Positions 46,312 through 53,580 are shown, numbered from the stretch's first letter. The stretch is DNA of 64,000 nucleotides from Brucella pseudogrignonensis (GCF_032190615.1 NZ_JAVLAT010000001.1:1682501-1746500); one strand, 5' to 3'. The notes: generated from the letters alone by a model not told the origin. Made by a program: numbers and translations.

Positions 46312-46461
46312 GCATGTCGCGGAAAAGTAGGAACCGCCTTCGCGGGGAAATCGGTTCGCCGGACTGATGTCTGATCCCGCTTCGATCCGGTAGCGACATG
46401 CGTAGAAACAAAAAAGTTAGAGCCAGCGCCACGGGCACGAATAAACGCTGCGTGCTCTAAC
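46312..46461. repeat. Long compound inverted repeat between hemA and the deacetylase gene
   Basis: Two units. Unit one has GCATGTCGC (46312-46320) and GCGACATGC (46394-46402) arms, with GGAAAAGTAGGAACCGCCTT inside, so it is a diverged member of the dispersed repeat. Unit two has GTTAGAGC-CAGCG and CGCTG-CGT-GCTCTAAC arms (46414-46461). The CTA at 46457-46459 is, on the minus strand, the stop codon TAG of the polysaccharide deacetylase gene. Confidence 0.8.
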
Positions 46462-47158
46462 GGGTCATCAGGCGATAAATGAATTTTGCCGCTGAATCGC
46501 GGCGGCGAACATAGACCCTTGGCATGCCAAATGGATCATCCGTCGCACGTGCGCGTGCATGAACTGTTGTTGTTGCAGTTTCATATCCCGCTTCACGGCA
46601 CATCTCGCGATGGATCGGCAGGTTGGCTCCATAGGGATAGGCGAAGTTGGTCACTTCTGAGCCAAGCATATCTTCAAGCTTGAGCTTGCATTCCACGATT
46701 TGACGGCGCGCTTCTTCATCCGGTGTTTTTTCCAGATTGACGTGATCAAGCGTATGCGCGCCCACTTCGTGACCAAGTGCTGCCCATTCGCGCATCTGTG
46801 CAGCTGACATGCAGGGCGACAGCGGTACGCCGACGGCATTGTCCCAGACATTGCTGCCGCCAATTTGGTTGGCAACAAAATAATTGGTTGCGGTGAAGCC
46901 GAACTCTGAGAGCACAGGAAGGGCATTCTCATAATTGTTGAGAAACCCGTCATCGAAGGTGATGACTGCAACCTTGCCAGTTTTTTCACCCTTGATGTAA
47001 GGCATGGCATCGCGCAGCGAGAGGCCCTGATAGCCGAGCCGTTTGAGCCATGCCATCTGGCTGCGGAATTTGTCCGGGTGCACCCAAAGCCCGCGAAACG
47101 GGATTTTCTTGTGCGGCAGCGGTGCAATCTGATGATAAAGAAGAACGGGAACAGCCAT
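46457..47158 (-). CDS. Polysaccharide deacetylase (NodB-type) next to the LPS core gene
   Basis: 233-residue carbohydrate esterase 4 protein. Seen: MAVPVLLYHQIAPLPHKKIP, motif 1 VAVITFDDGFLNNY with the catalytic and metal aspartates, motif 2 GHEVGAHTLDHVNL with the two metal-binding histidines, and FAYPYGANLPIH (arginine/tyrosine loop region). No signal peptide is visible, so it should act on the cytoplasmic side. Start ATG 47158 or GTG 47167; the latter overlaps the preceding GT25 stop (GTGA). Either way it is coupled to the wadB-like gene. I infer that it removes N-acetyl groups from a core-oligosaccharide glucosamine. The stop codon lies inside a repeat. Confidence 0.85.
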   Translation of the reverse strand: MAVPVLLYHQIAPLPHKKIPFRGLWVHPDKFRSQMAWLKRLGYQGLSLRDAMPYIKGEKTGKVAVITFDDGFLNNYENALPVLSEFGFTATNYFVANQIGGSNVWDNAVGVPLSPCMSAAQMREWAALGHEVGAHTLDHVNLEKTPDEEARRQIVECKLKLEDMLGSEVTNFAYPYGANLPIHREMCREAGYETATTTVHARARATDDPFGMPRVYVRRRDSAAKFIYRLMTR

Positions 47159-47163
47159 AGGAC

Positions 47164-47886
47164 TCACTTCGATTTTGCAGAAAAGCTGCGCACACGCATC
47201 CGGTATATCGGACGCAGGATCTCGCGGGCGAGTTTGTCTTTGAAGGATTTTTTGTGCTGGATGGTCGTGCCGCCAAGCGCGGCCGAAATTTCTTTCACGC
47301 CACCCGGAATGACAGCGAGCGGCTGCAAGCCGGTAACCCAGCGCATCTGTAAGGTGGTATCAACGGGGCGGTCAAATTGCTCGGTGACAGCAAGGAGTTT
47401 TTTGGCGGCGTCAAAGCTGACAAGTTGCGCCACCATCCCAAGCCCGATCGGGTTGGGGATGATGATGCGAAGGTGATCATTGCGGAAAACTTCACGACCC
47501 TGTTCGCGGTCGCGGAACGTGAATCGTACAAAACTGCCCGGCTCGAAATGATTGGTGACGGCGTGAAAGGCTGCATTGAAAACGTCGGTCAGTTCAATGT
47601 CATCTTCAATCACAAAGCCCGCATCCAGCCCCTGATCGACAATCGCTTGCCATGCTTTGCGATGCGACAGGAAACAGGCGATTTCATTTTTGCTCAGCGC
47701 GAATGGATAGCGCGGTGCATGAAGTTTGCGGCGGTAAACGTGCTTTATGTCCGCATCTGACAAGGTCTGGCTATCAACGGCATCAATCACTTCCGTCTTA
47801 ACGGGCAATTCCCGAATAAGCTTTTCGACTTGCGGCCTGCGATCCTTCGCGCGCGCCAAATGAATGATAAAGGCCTTGATGTTCAT
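47164..47886 (-). CDS. wadB: Glycosyltransferase family 25, LPS core (wadB-like)
   Basis: 240-residue cytoplasmic transferase. Seen: MNIKAFIIHLARAKDRRPQV, LSKNEIACFLSHRKAWQAIV, the DxD-like GFVIEDDIELTD (about 89-100) and GMVAQLVSFDAAKKLLAVTE, all typical of GT25 LPS/LOS transferases. In Brucella, wadB encodes a GT25-type enzyme for the side branch of the LPS core and, as I recall, lies about 35 genes downstream of pgi, as this gene does; the symbol is given on that basis and not from alignment. Precedes the deacetylase gene in a two- or three-gene leftward operon. Confidence 0.65.
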   Translation of the reverse strand: MNIKAFIIHLARAKDRRPQVEKLIRELPVKTEVIDAVDSQTLSDADIKHVYRRKLHAPRYPFALSKNEIACFLSHRKAWQAIVDQGLDAGFVIEDDIELTDVFNAAFHAVTNHFEPGSFVRFTFRDREQGREVFRNDHLRIIIPNPIGLGMVAQLVSFDAAKKLLAVTEQFDRPVDTTLQMRWVTGLQPLAVIPGGVKEISAALGGTTIQHKKSFKDKLAREILRPIYRMRVRSFSAKSK

Positions 47887-47971
47887 GATAAACCTGAGCG
47901 CACAAATATTAATATCAGCCGTAATACTGATCTATATCTGCTATCCACTCAGTTTCTGCAAGTCACTCGTA

Positions 47972-48586
47972 TTAGCTTGCTTTTTGCAACTGGCCAGCGG
48001 CAATCTTGTCTTCAATCCATTTGCGTTCCGCCGCCCAATCGTGGCGTTTCCAGCCTTCCCAGCTAAAGCCGCAAATTTTGATGTCCCAATCGGGCAGTGA
48101 ATATTTGCGAAGAACAAGCCAAATTCCGAAGAAACCTGTGCTGGGGAAAACCTTTTTCATTTTCTCACCGGTGATGCCGAGTTGCTCACACACCTCAAAA
48201 TAATCCTGCGCGGGCATGATACGGATTTTTTTGCCAGCGCGACCGAAGTAGTCAATGGCTTCATTGGTCCAGTCGGCGCGGCGACCTTTCAGTCGGGACA
48301 GGATATTGGGCTGGTGGTGAAAGCGCTTGATAATACTAGGGTGGAAGGCGAACAAAACTTCCGGCGTATTACGCACAATATCGGAGTTTATGAAATCAGG
48401 ATTTTTAATCCACTGCTCCATTTGTTTGCTCGACGTTGCGAGCATCAGCATGTCGGTTTTTATGCCTGTCATTCCCAAAGAAACACGCGGCTCGTTAAAG
48501 CGTAGAACGAGGTCTGCAGCATCGATTTCAGCGGAAAGATTACGATCGACGGGGCCGTTCCCGACAATGAAAATGGTTTTGTTCAT
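47972..48586 (-). CDS. Sialyltransferase-fold (GT29-like) small glycosyltransferase
   Basis: 204-residue protein. Seen: N-terminal IFIVGNGPVDRNLSAEIDAA with DLVLRFNEPRVSLGMTG, which follows the L-sialylmotif pattern (G.....D.V.R.N......G), PSTGFFGIWLVLRKYSLPDW in the position of the S-motif, and HDWAAE (H-X4-E) as in the VS-motif. Together these suggest a GT29-like fold. Short homologues in alphaproteobacteria are poorly described and sometimes carry unrelated names. Located 85 nt upstream of the wadB-like gene on the same strand, so probably part of the surface-glycan cluster. Donor sugar unknown; no CMP-sialic acid synthesis genes are in the window. Confidence 0.65.
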   Translation of the reverse strand: MNKTIFIVGNGPVDRNLSAEIDAADLVLRFNEPRVSLGMTGIKTDMLMLATSSKQMEQWIKNPDFINSDIVRNTPEVLFAFHPSIIKRFHHQPNILSRLKGRRADWTNEAIDYFGRAGKKIRIMPAQDYFEVCEQLGITGEKMKKVFPSTGFFGIWLVLRKYSLPDWDIKICGFSWEGWKRHDWAAERKWIEDKIAAGQLQKAS

Positions 48587-48872
48587 GCGTTGGGGGTCTT
48601 GTCCTATTAGTTCAGTACAGGAAATTTAAGCAGAATGTGACAATTACAAGTGCCTAACTAAAATCCCGCTGTTTTGAGGGGTGCTGACCAATAACTTTTA
48701 TGGATATGCCTGATTTATTGCGTGATCGCACGGGGCGATTGTGATCTCAACATAGCATTGCAGCCATGCAGTTTATGCACTTCTCAAACCGATTAAAAAG
48801 GCAGAAGCTTCATCATGGGAGGAAGGTAAAAATGCAGCACTGAAAAGGTGCTCACCATAAGGGGATACCAAT
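48587..48872 (+). other. Leader region of the DUF1127 gene with a three-codon mini-ORF
   Basis: A very strong Shine-Dalgarno GGGAGGAAGG (48817-48826) precedes ATG-CAG-CAC-TGA (48832-48843), a three-codon frame, 29 nt before the real gene. AGCAC and GTGCT around TGAAAAG (48836-48851) can form a small hairpin. Nothing else recognisable in the rest of the region. Confidence 0.4.
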
Positions 48873-49022
48873 ATGAACCACCTTCGCACTCAGTTTTCCC
48901 GTTGGATGCAGTATCGCGAAAATCTGCGCGAGCTGAGCGGTTGCACCGACCGCGAATTGTCCGATCTCGGCCTGTCACGCGCAGATATTCGTCGCGTCGC
49001 TCACGAGGCTGCTTTCGCCTGA
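48873..49022 (+). CDS. DUF1127 small protein
   Basis: 49 residues beginning MNHLRTQFSRWMQYRENLRE and continuing LSGCTDRELSDLGLSRADI: the arginine-rich helix followed by the L..LSDRELxDIGLSRxDI signature of the DUF1127 (YjiS-like) family. AAGGGG lies 9 nt before the ATG. Such arginine-rich micro-proteins in Agrobacterium have been linked with phosphate and carbon regulation and RNA turnover; the role here is not shown. It is monocistronic, with an unusual mini-ORF in its leader. Confidence 0.92.
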   Translation: MNHLRTQFSRWMQYRENLRELSGCTDRELSDLGLSRADIRRVAHEAAFA

Positions 49023-49034
49023 TCGGCTCAGGCG

Positions 49035-49220
49035 TTAAACATCGCCCGGCTTCTTGAAGCGGATGTGAATATCATCGCTTGCAAGATCAAAACCGGCATA
49101 ATTGCGCTGAAAGGCGATGAGGGCATCGTTGACGCCCTTTGAATAATCATCGTCGTGCACTTCAACATGATGCCGGTAAATGATCCTGTCGTCTTTGTAG
49201 AATATGACCTGACCTTCCAT
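49035..49220 (-). CDS. Conserved small hypothetical protein
   Basis: 61 residues from ATG 49220, with AAGAGG 8 nt upstream; an in-frame GTG at 49229 sits too close to that site. Sequence features: MEGQVIFYKDDRIIYRHHVE then VHDDDYSKGVNDALIAFQRN and DIHIRFKKPGD. It is acidic, soluble, with no signal or membrane segment, and looks like a mixed alpha/beta mini-domain. I do not recognise the family. It converges on the DUF1127 gene with a 12-nt gap. Confidence 0.7.
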   Translation of the reverse strand: MEGQVIFYKDDRIIYRHHVEVHDDDYSKGVNDALIAFQRNYAGFDLASDDIHIRFKKPGDV

Positions 49221-49324
49221 GATGGCCACCTCTTAAAGCCTTATGGTGTGTGCTGAGCAAAGCTCACTGATGTCGGTATAATCTATCGAGATAGGCGTGA
49301 GGTGCTGGCTTTCAAGTCTTGATG

Positions 49325-50215
49325 TCAGGTCTCGGCGTTGTTGTTTTCGCCTTTGCAAAGAGCAAGCCATGCTCTTGCGGCGTGCGAGAGAAACGCGCCC
49401 TTGCGCCAGACCAGCGCCATGTCCCAGTTCATTTCCACATCGCTGATATGATGGATGCGGATGCCGGGGCTCTTGCGTTGTTCAGCAATCATTTGCGGCA
49501 AGAAGCCAATGCCCATGCCAGCGGCCACCAGCTCGACAATAAAATCGATCTGGCTGGAACGAACGGCGACGTGCGGAAACAGTCCACGCTGATGACATGC
49601 ATCGAGAATGATATGATTGAGCGCAAAGCCGCTTTCAAAAAGAATGAAGGGCAGGCTGGCAATATCGCGCAACGGAATGCCACCATCATTGGTGAAGCCG
49701 TGATTGGCTGGAAGCAATGCAACGACCGGCTCGCAGCGAACCGCTTGCCACTCGAAGCTTTCCTCAACCGGCAACAGCGATGCGGCCAGTTCGACATCGC
49801 CCGCCAGCAGCAGTTCTTCAAGGCGCTTGCTGCCATGCTCGACAAGCTGAATGTCGATGTCGGGATACAGCCTGGTAAAGGCTGCGAAGACCGGGGCGAA
49901 CAACACACTGGAACCGATTGGCGGAAGGCCGAGCCGCAGAAGACCGCGCTTCAAGCCACGCAATTCGCCAAGTTCGCTCAGCATGTCGTCTTTTTCAGCC
50001 AGCATGGCGAGCGCGCGCCGATAGACGATCTCGCCCGCACTTGTGAGCCGGGGAGGAGTAACTTCACGGTCAAGCAGGATCAGCCCGAGTTCTTCCTCAA
50101 GCTGGCGAACCGTCTTGCTGACGGTGGATTGGGTGGCGTTGATGGTACGAGCCGCAGCCGAAAAGCCGCCCTGACGCACCACCTCCACGAAAGCCTGAAA
50201 GCCGCGTAAATTCAT
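49325..50215 (-). CDS. LysR-family regulator of lrgAB
   Basis: 296 residues. Seen: N-terminal winged helix-turn-helix (MNLRGFQAFVEVVRQGGFSA, ARTINATQSTVSKTVRQLEE) and a periplasmic-binding-protein-like effector domain (about 90-290, GLLRLGLPPIGSSVLFAPVF). It is divergent from lrgA-lrgB, the position of CidR-type activators that respond to acetate or pyruvate overflow metabolism in Firmicutes. Two identical-geometry ATTC-N7-GAAT boxes lie between. Regulation of lrgAB is inferred from position. Confidence 0.87.
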   Translation of the reverse strand: MNLRGFQAFVEVVRQGGFSAAARTINATQSTVSKTVRQLEEELGLILLDREVTPPRLTSAGEIVYRRALAMLAEKDDMLSELGELRGLKRGLLRLGLPPIGSSVLFAPVFAAFTRLYPDIDIQLVEHGSKRLEELLLAGDVELAASLLPVEESFEWQAVRCEPVVALLPANHGFTNDGGIPLRDIASLPFILFESGFALNHIILDACHQRGLFPHVAVRSSQIDFIVELVAAGMGIGFLPQMIAEQRKSPGIRIHHISDVEMNWDMALVWRKGAFLSHAARAWLALCKGENNNAET

Positions 50216-50217
50216 AA

Positions 50218-50266
50218 GCTATTCTATTATGGAATAGCTGCAATGAAATCAATTCATTTCTGGAAT
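50218..50266. promoter_or_regulatory. Two LysR-type operator boxes upstream of lrgA
   Basis: Box 1: GCTATTC / GAATAGC perfect 7-bp arms with 7-bp spacer (50218-50238). Box 2: ATTC-N7-GAAT (50252-50266). Both share ATTC-N7-GAAT and lie 31 bp apart, about three helical turns, so a tetramer could bind one face. A further palindrome GTGAATTCAC (50285-50294) is nearer lrgA. Confidence 0.6.
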
Positions 50267-50317
50267 GGCAATGCTGCGCCTATAGTGAATTCACAACACC
50301 TGCATTGGAACGTAACC

Positions 50318-50725
50318 ATGAGCACCCATAATCTGACAGTCCGTTTTCGCTATGCGCTGCACAACAGCCGCCTGATGCAGATTGCGACCTTGTTCGGTTT
50401 CTGGCTGGCTGGTGAAGCTTTTGTTCGTCTGGTTGGCTTGCCACTGCCTGGTGGCATTGTCGGTATGGCGCTGGTTCTGGTTTTGCTTTTAAGCGGACGC
50501 ATCAGCCTGTTCAGCATGAAGCGTGGTGCAGAATGGTTTCTGGCGGAAATGCTGTTGTTCTTCGTGCCTGCGGTTCTTGCCGTTCTTGAGCATCAGGAAC
50601 TGCTTGGAATGCTCGGCGTGAAGATCATGGCCGTCATTCTGGTTGGTACGCTCACTGTTATGACGGTGACCGCGCTAACGGTCGATATGTGCTACCGCCT
50701 GAGTGTGCGTTATGCCGCTAAGTAA
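50318..50725 (+). CDS. lrgA: CidA/LrgA family holin-like protein
   Basis: 135-residue membrane protein with four hydrophobic helices. Seen: MQIATLFGFWLAGEAFVRLV, the family motif LPLPGGIVGMALVLVLLL, EWFLAEMLLFFVPAVLAVLE and VKIMAVILVGTLTVMTVTAL. ATG 50318 has GGAAC upstream. Overlaps lrgB by 14 nt. Family roles: modulation of murein hydrolase activity, or pyruvate/metabolite transport in Gram-positive bacteria; both are possible here. Confidence 0.88.
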   Translation: MSTHNLTVRFRYALHNSRLMQIATLFGFWLAGEAFVRLVGLPLPGGIVGMALVLVLLLSGRISLFSMKRGAEWFLAEMLLFFVPAVLAVLEHQELLGMLGVKIMAVILVGTLTVMTVTALTVDMCYRLSVRYAAK

Positions 50726-51407
50726 TCCTTATGTGGCGATGCTGTTCTGGTCGGCAGCCACAATCCTGCTTTATCTGGCGGCAAAGCGCGTTTATCGCCG
50801 CTTTCCGATGTGGTGGCTGACGCCGCTTGCCGTTACACCATTATTGTTGATGGGACTTCTCATCGGCATGAATGAAAACTACCGCAGTTATTTTGGCGCA
50901 ACGCATTGGCTTGTGGCGCTGCTTGGTCCTGCGACTGTCGCCTTCGCTATTCCGATCTATCAGCAGCGGGCAACTATCCGCCGTTATTGGCCGGTTTTGC
51001 TGGTTGGCGTGGTGATGGGAAGCACGTCAGCGATGCTCTCTGCGTGGGGTTTGGCGCATTTGCTTGGTCTCAATGAAGCGATCAGTCTGAGCCTGATGCC
51101 ACGCTCGATGAGTACGCCTTTTGCGATGACCGTTTCCGGTGATATCGGCGGTACGCCTGATCTGACAGCGATCTTCGTGGTGATTACGGGTGTGATTGGC
51201 GCGGCACTGGGTGAACTCATGCTCAACTGGTTGCCGCTTCGTTCAACACTTGCACGCGGTGCGCTGTTTGGCATGGGTGCACATGGTGCAGGCGTTGCCA
51301 AGGCGCACCAGATCGGCACGGAGGAAGGCTCGATCGCCGGTCTCGTGATGGTTCTGGTCGGATTGGTCAATGTTCTGGCCGCGCCCTTCATCGCGCATCT
51401 TCTCTGA
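50712..51407 (+). CDS. lrgB: LrgB/CidB family membrane protein
   Basis: 231-residue partner of LrgA with about six to seven hydrophobic segments. Seen: MPLSNPYVAMLFWSAATILL, PVLLVGVVMGSTSAMLSAWG, the family core LSLMPRSMSTPFAMTVSGDI with GGTPDLTAIFVVITGVIG, and GMGAHGAGVAKAHQIGTEEG. ATG 50712 starts inside the end of lrgA, so translation is coupled. Terminator follows 30 nt after the stop. Confidence 0.92.
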   Translation: MPLSNPYVAMLFWSAATILLYLAAKRVYRRFPMWWLTPLAVTPLLLMGLLIGMNENYRSYFGATHWLVALLGPATVAFAIPIYQQRATIRRYWPVLLVGVVMGSTSAMLSAWGLAHLLGLNEAISLSLMPRSMSTPFAMTVSGDIGGTPDLTAIFVVITGVIGAALGELMLNWLPLRSTLARGALFGMGAHGAGVAKAHQIGTEEGSIAGLVMVLVGLVNVLAAPFIAHLL

Positions 51408-51436
51408 AACACTGTTTTTGCAAAATAATTTTCTCG

Positions 51437-51464
51437 ACCTGCTCATTCTGTGAGCAGGTTTTTT
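51437..51464 (+). terminator. Intrinsic terminator of lrgAB
   Basis: ACCTGCTCA / TGAGCAGGT stem with TTCTG loop, then TTTTTT. Confidence 0.92.
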
Positions 51465-51505
51465 ATATTCGTAATTTTGCAACAAACTTAAGCATCGGCG
51501 TATTT

Positions 51506-51520
51506 GCATAACTGTTATGC
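51506..51520. promoter_or_regulatory. Perfect palindrome upstream of the small RNA
   Basis: GCATAAC-T-GTTATGC, 7-bp arms with a single central base, about 45 nt upstream of the first small-RNA hairpin, where a promoter is expected. Possible regulator site. Confidence 0.45.
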
Positions 51521-51559
51521 GTTATTGGCCGTTGTTGAATAAAGAGGCTCAGGGTAAAC

Positions 51560-51677
51560 ATTGGTCATCGGGTTCACTCCTCCTCCCAGAACCCGATGAC
51601 GGATACGGCACTCCTCCTCCCAGCCGTATTCAAGATCAGGCCGCGCATCCTCCTCCCGCGCGGCCTTTTTCTTTTTT
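51560..51677 (+). ncRNA. alpha-r14 (NfeR-type) small regulatory RNA
   Basis: Three successive hairpins, each showing the anti-Shine-Dalgarno motif CCTCCTCCC in its loop (51579-51587, 51613-51621, 51649-51657). Stems: GTCATCGGGTTC / GAACCCGATGAC (51564-51600, perfect 12 bp), ATACGGC / GCCGTAT (51603-51629), and GGCCGCGC / GCGCGGCC (51639-51665) followed by TTTTTCTTTTTT as terminator. This is the architecture of the rhizobial alpha-r14 family, which base-pairs with ribosome-binding sites of transporter mRNAs in Sinorhizobium. The 5' end is not fixed by the sequence and may lie 10-20 nt upstream of 51560. Confidence 0.93.
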
Positions 51678-51835
51678 AAGCTTCCCCAAAAAAATCCCCG
51701 ATCTGTTGACAGTGCGTTGCCACCGGCCTCTATGGGCAATCGCAACAATGTGAACTATTTCTCCTGCAACATCAGTTTTGCGGTAAACATGTTCATCAGG
51801 ACATGTGCCGTTACGAAATGCGGGAGAGCGCAATC

Positions 51836-53389
51836 ATGACCAGCGGCATTCATCACCTCACGCTGATTACGCGCAAGGTCCAGGCCAATGTCGATTTCTA
51901 TGCGGGCTTTCTGGGCTTGCGTATCGTCAAGCAGACGGGTGGCTTTGAAGATGCCGAGCAGCTGCATCTGTTTTATGGCGACCGTTCAGGCACGCCGGGT
52001 TCTCTGATCACCTTCCTTGTCTGGGAAGACGGTGCACGCGGACGCATAGGGCATGGTCAGGTCAGCGAAATAGCGCTCGCCATTGATCGCGCCTCGGTCG
52101 GGTTCTGGCTGGAGCGCGCTTTGCGTCATCATGTGCCATCTGAAGGTCCAGTGCAGGAATTTGGCGAGCCGGTGCTGCGTCTGCGTGATCCTGACGGCGT
52201 CATCGTCAAGCTGGTTGGCAGCGATCTTGCAGCCAATGATGTCTGGGTGTCCGGCGACGTTCCGGCAGAACATGCGCTGCGCCGCATCCGGTCGGCCACG
52301 ATCCTGTCCGAGCAGCCAGAGCAGACTGTCAGCTTTATCGAGCGCTTTTTCGGTTTCCATGCACAGGCGAAGGAAGGCACGATTGATCGTCTGGTTTCCG
52401 ATTCAGGCGATGCCATCGACGTGCGAGATGCAACGGGCTTCTGGCCGGGCATTCCCGGAACAGGGATTGCTGATCACGTGGCTTTCCGTGCGGCTGACCT
52501 CTCGGAAATTGAACGGGTGGAAAAGGCGCTGTCCTCGCTCAATTCCAGCGAAACCAATGTCCATGACCGCAAATATTTTGCGTCACTCTATGTGCGTGAG
52601 CCGGGCGGCACCTTGTTCGAGCTTGCAACCGACGGTCCCGGCTTTGCAGTCGACGAGAGCGTTGAAAATCTCGGCCAGACGCTGTTTGTCCCTCCGGGCA
52701 ACGAGGATAAGGAGACCGCAATCCGTATGCGGATGCCGCAATTCTCTGCTCCGGGCGAGGAACGGATCATCTATCGCGATCTGCCCTTCGTGCATCGTAT
52801 CTACCGGCCGGAAAAGCCGGATGGTACGACGCTCGTTCTTCTGCATGGCACTGGCGGCAACGAAAACGACCTCATGCCACTCGCTCACAGCATTGCGCCC
52901 AACGCGACCCTTCTGGGCGTGCGTGGTCGCAGCACGGAAGAAGGCACGCAGCGCTGGTTTCGTCGCTTTACCATGGATCGGTTCGATCAGGCTGACATTC
53001 GTTCTGAGGCTGAGGCTTTCGAAGCTTTTGTCGAAGGTGCGATCAAATCCTATGGGCTTGATCCGCAGCGCACAGCGTTTCTTGGCTATTCCAACGGTGC
53101 AAACATGCTTGCGGCTTTCATGCGGCTTTATCCGCATATCGTGCGTAAGGCGGTTCTATTGCGCAGTGTTGAAGTGCTGGAACAGCCGCCGGAAGCTGAT
53201 TTGTCGGATGCTTCTGTCCTGCTGTTGAACGGTGCGGATGATCTTTACGGCGCTATGTCTGGTCCGCTTAGAGAGGCGTTGGCCGAAGGTGGAGCGGATC
53301 TGAACGCTCAGCTTTTGCCGGGCATTGGTCATGCGCTGGTTGAGGATGATGCGCGCATTGCCCGCGACTGGCTGTGTGAAAAGCTTTAA
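51836..53389 (+). CDS. Fusion of a ring-cleaving-dioxygenase-like VOC protein and an alpha/beta hydrolase
   Basis: 517 residues. Seen: two VOC (glyoxalase/extradiol) modules, about 1-130 (GIHHLTLITRKVQANVDFYA) and 145-290 (GIADHVAFRAADLSEIERVE, GGTLFELATDGPGF with the metal-ligand glutamate), then a hydrolase domain about 320-515 (LVLLHGTGGNENDLMPLAHS, nucleophile elbow FLGYSNGANMLAAF, VLLLNGADDLY, GIGHALVEDD). The first part resembles B. subtilis MhqO and the second MhqD, separate proteins of quinone and azo-compound stress. ATG 51836 follows GGGAG by 9 nt. A fusion suggests sequential action on quinone-like electrophiles; that is an inference. Terminator follows. Confidence 0.85.
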   Translation: MTSGIHHLTLITRKVQANVDFYAGFLGLRIVKQTGGFEDAEQLHLFYGDRSGTPGSLITFLVWEDGARGRIGHGQVSEIALAIDRASVGFWLERALRHHVPSEGPVQEFGEPVLRLRDPDGVIVKLVGSDLAANDVWVSGDVPAEHALRRIRSATILSEQPEQTVSFIERFFGFHAQAKEGTIDRLVSDSGDAIDVRDATGFWPGIPGTGIADHVAFRAADLSEIERVEKALSSLNSSETNVHDRKYFASLYVREPGGTLFELATDGPGFAVDESVENLGQTLFVPPGNEDKETAIRMRMPQFSAPGEERIIYRDLPFVHRIYRPEKPDGTTLVLLHGTGGNENDLMPLAHSIAPNATLLGVRGRSTEEGTQRWFRRFTMDRFDQADIRSEAEAFEAFVEGAIKSYGLDPQRTAFLGYSNGANMLAAFMRLYPHIVRKAVLLRSVEVLEQPPEADLSDASVLLLNGADDLYGAMSGPLREALAEGGADLNAQLLPGIGHALVEDDARIARDWLCEKL

Positions 53390-53394
53390 AACTG

Positions 53395-53425
53395 AAAAAG
53401 CGGTGCCAAAAGGGACCGCTTTTTT
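53395..53425 (+). terminator. Intrinsic terminator of the VOC-hydrolase gene
   Basis: AAAAGCGGT / ACCGCTTTT stem with 10-nt loop and TTTTTT. Confidence 0.87.
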
Positions 53426-53580
53426 GTGCGCACTGTGTAACCCAGATGTCGCATATGCAATTCTTTCCACAGCCCCCCGAAATTTAGGGCTTGGCTTATT
53501 CTCCTGGGTGAAGAATAGTAGTCGCATGTTTCGCCTGATCGGGCGCATTGCGGGTTTCGTCCTTTTGGGAGAGTTGAGTT

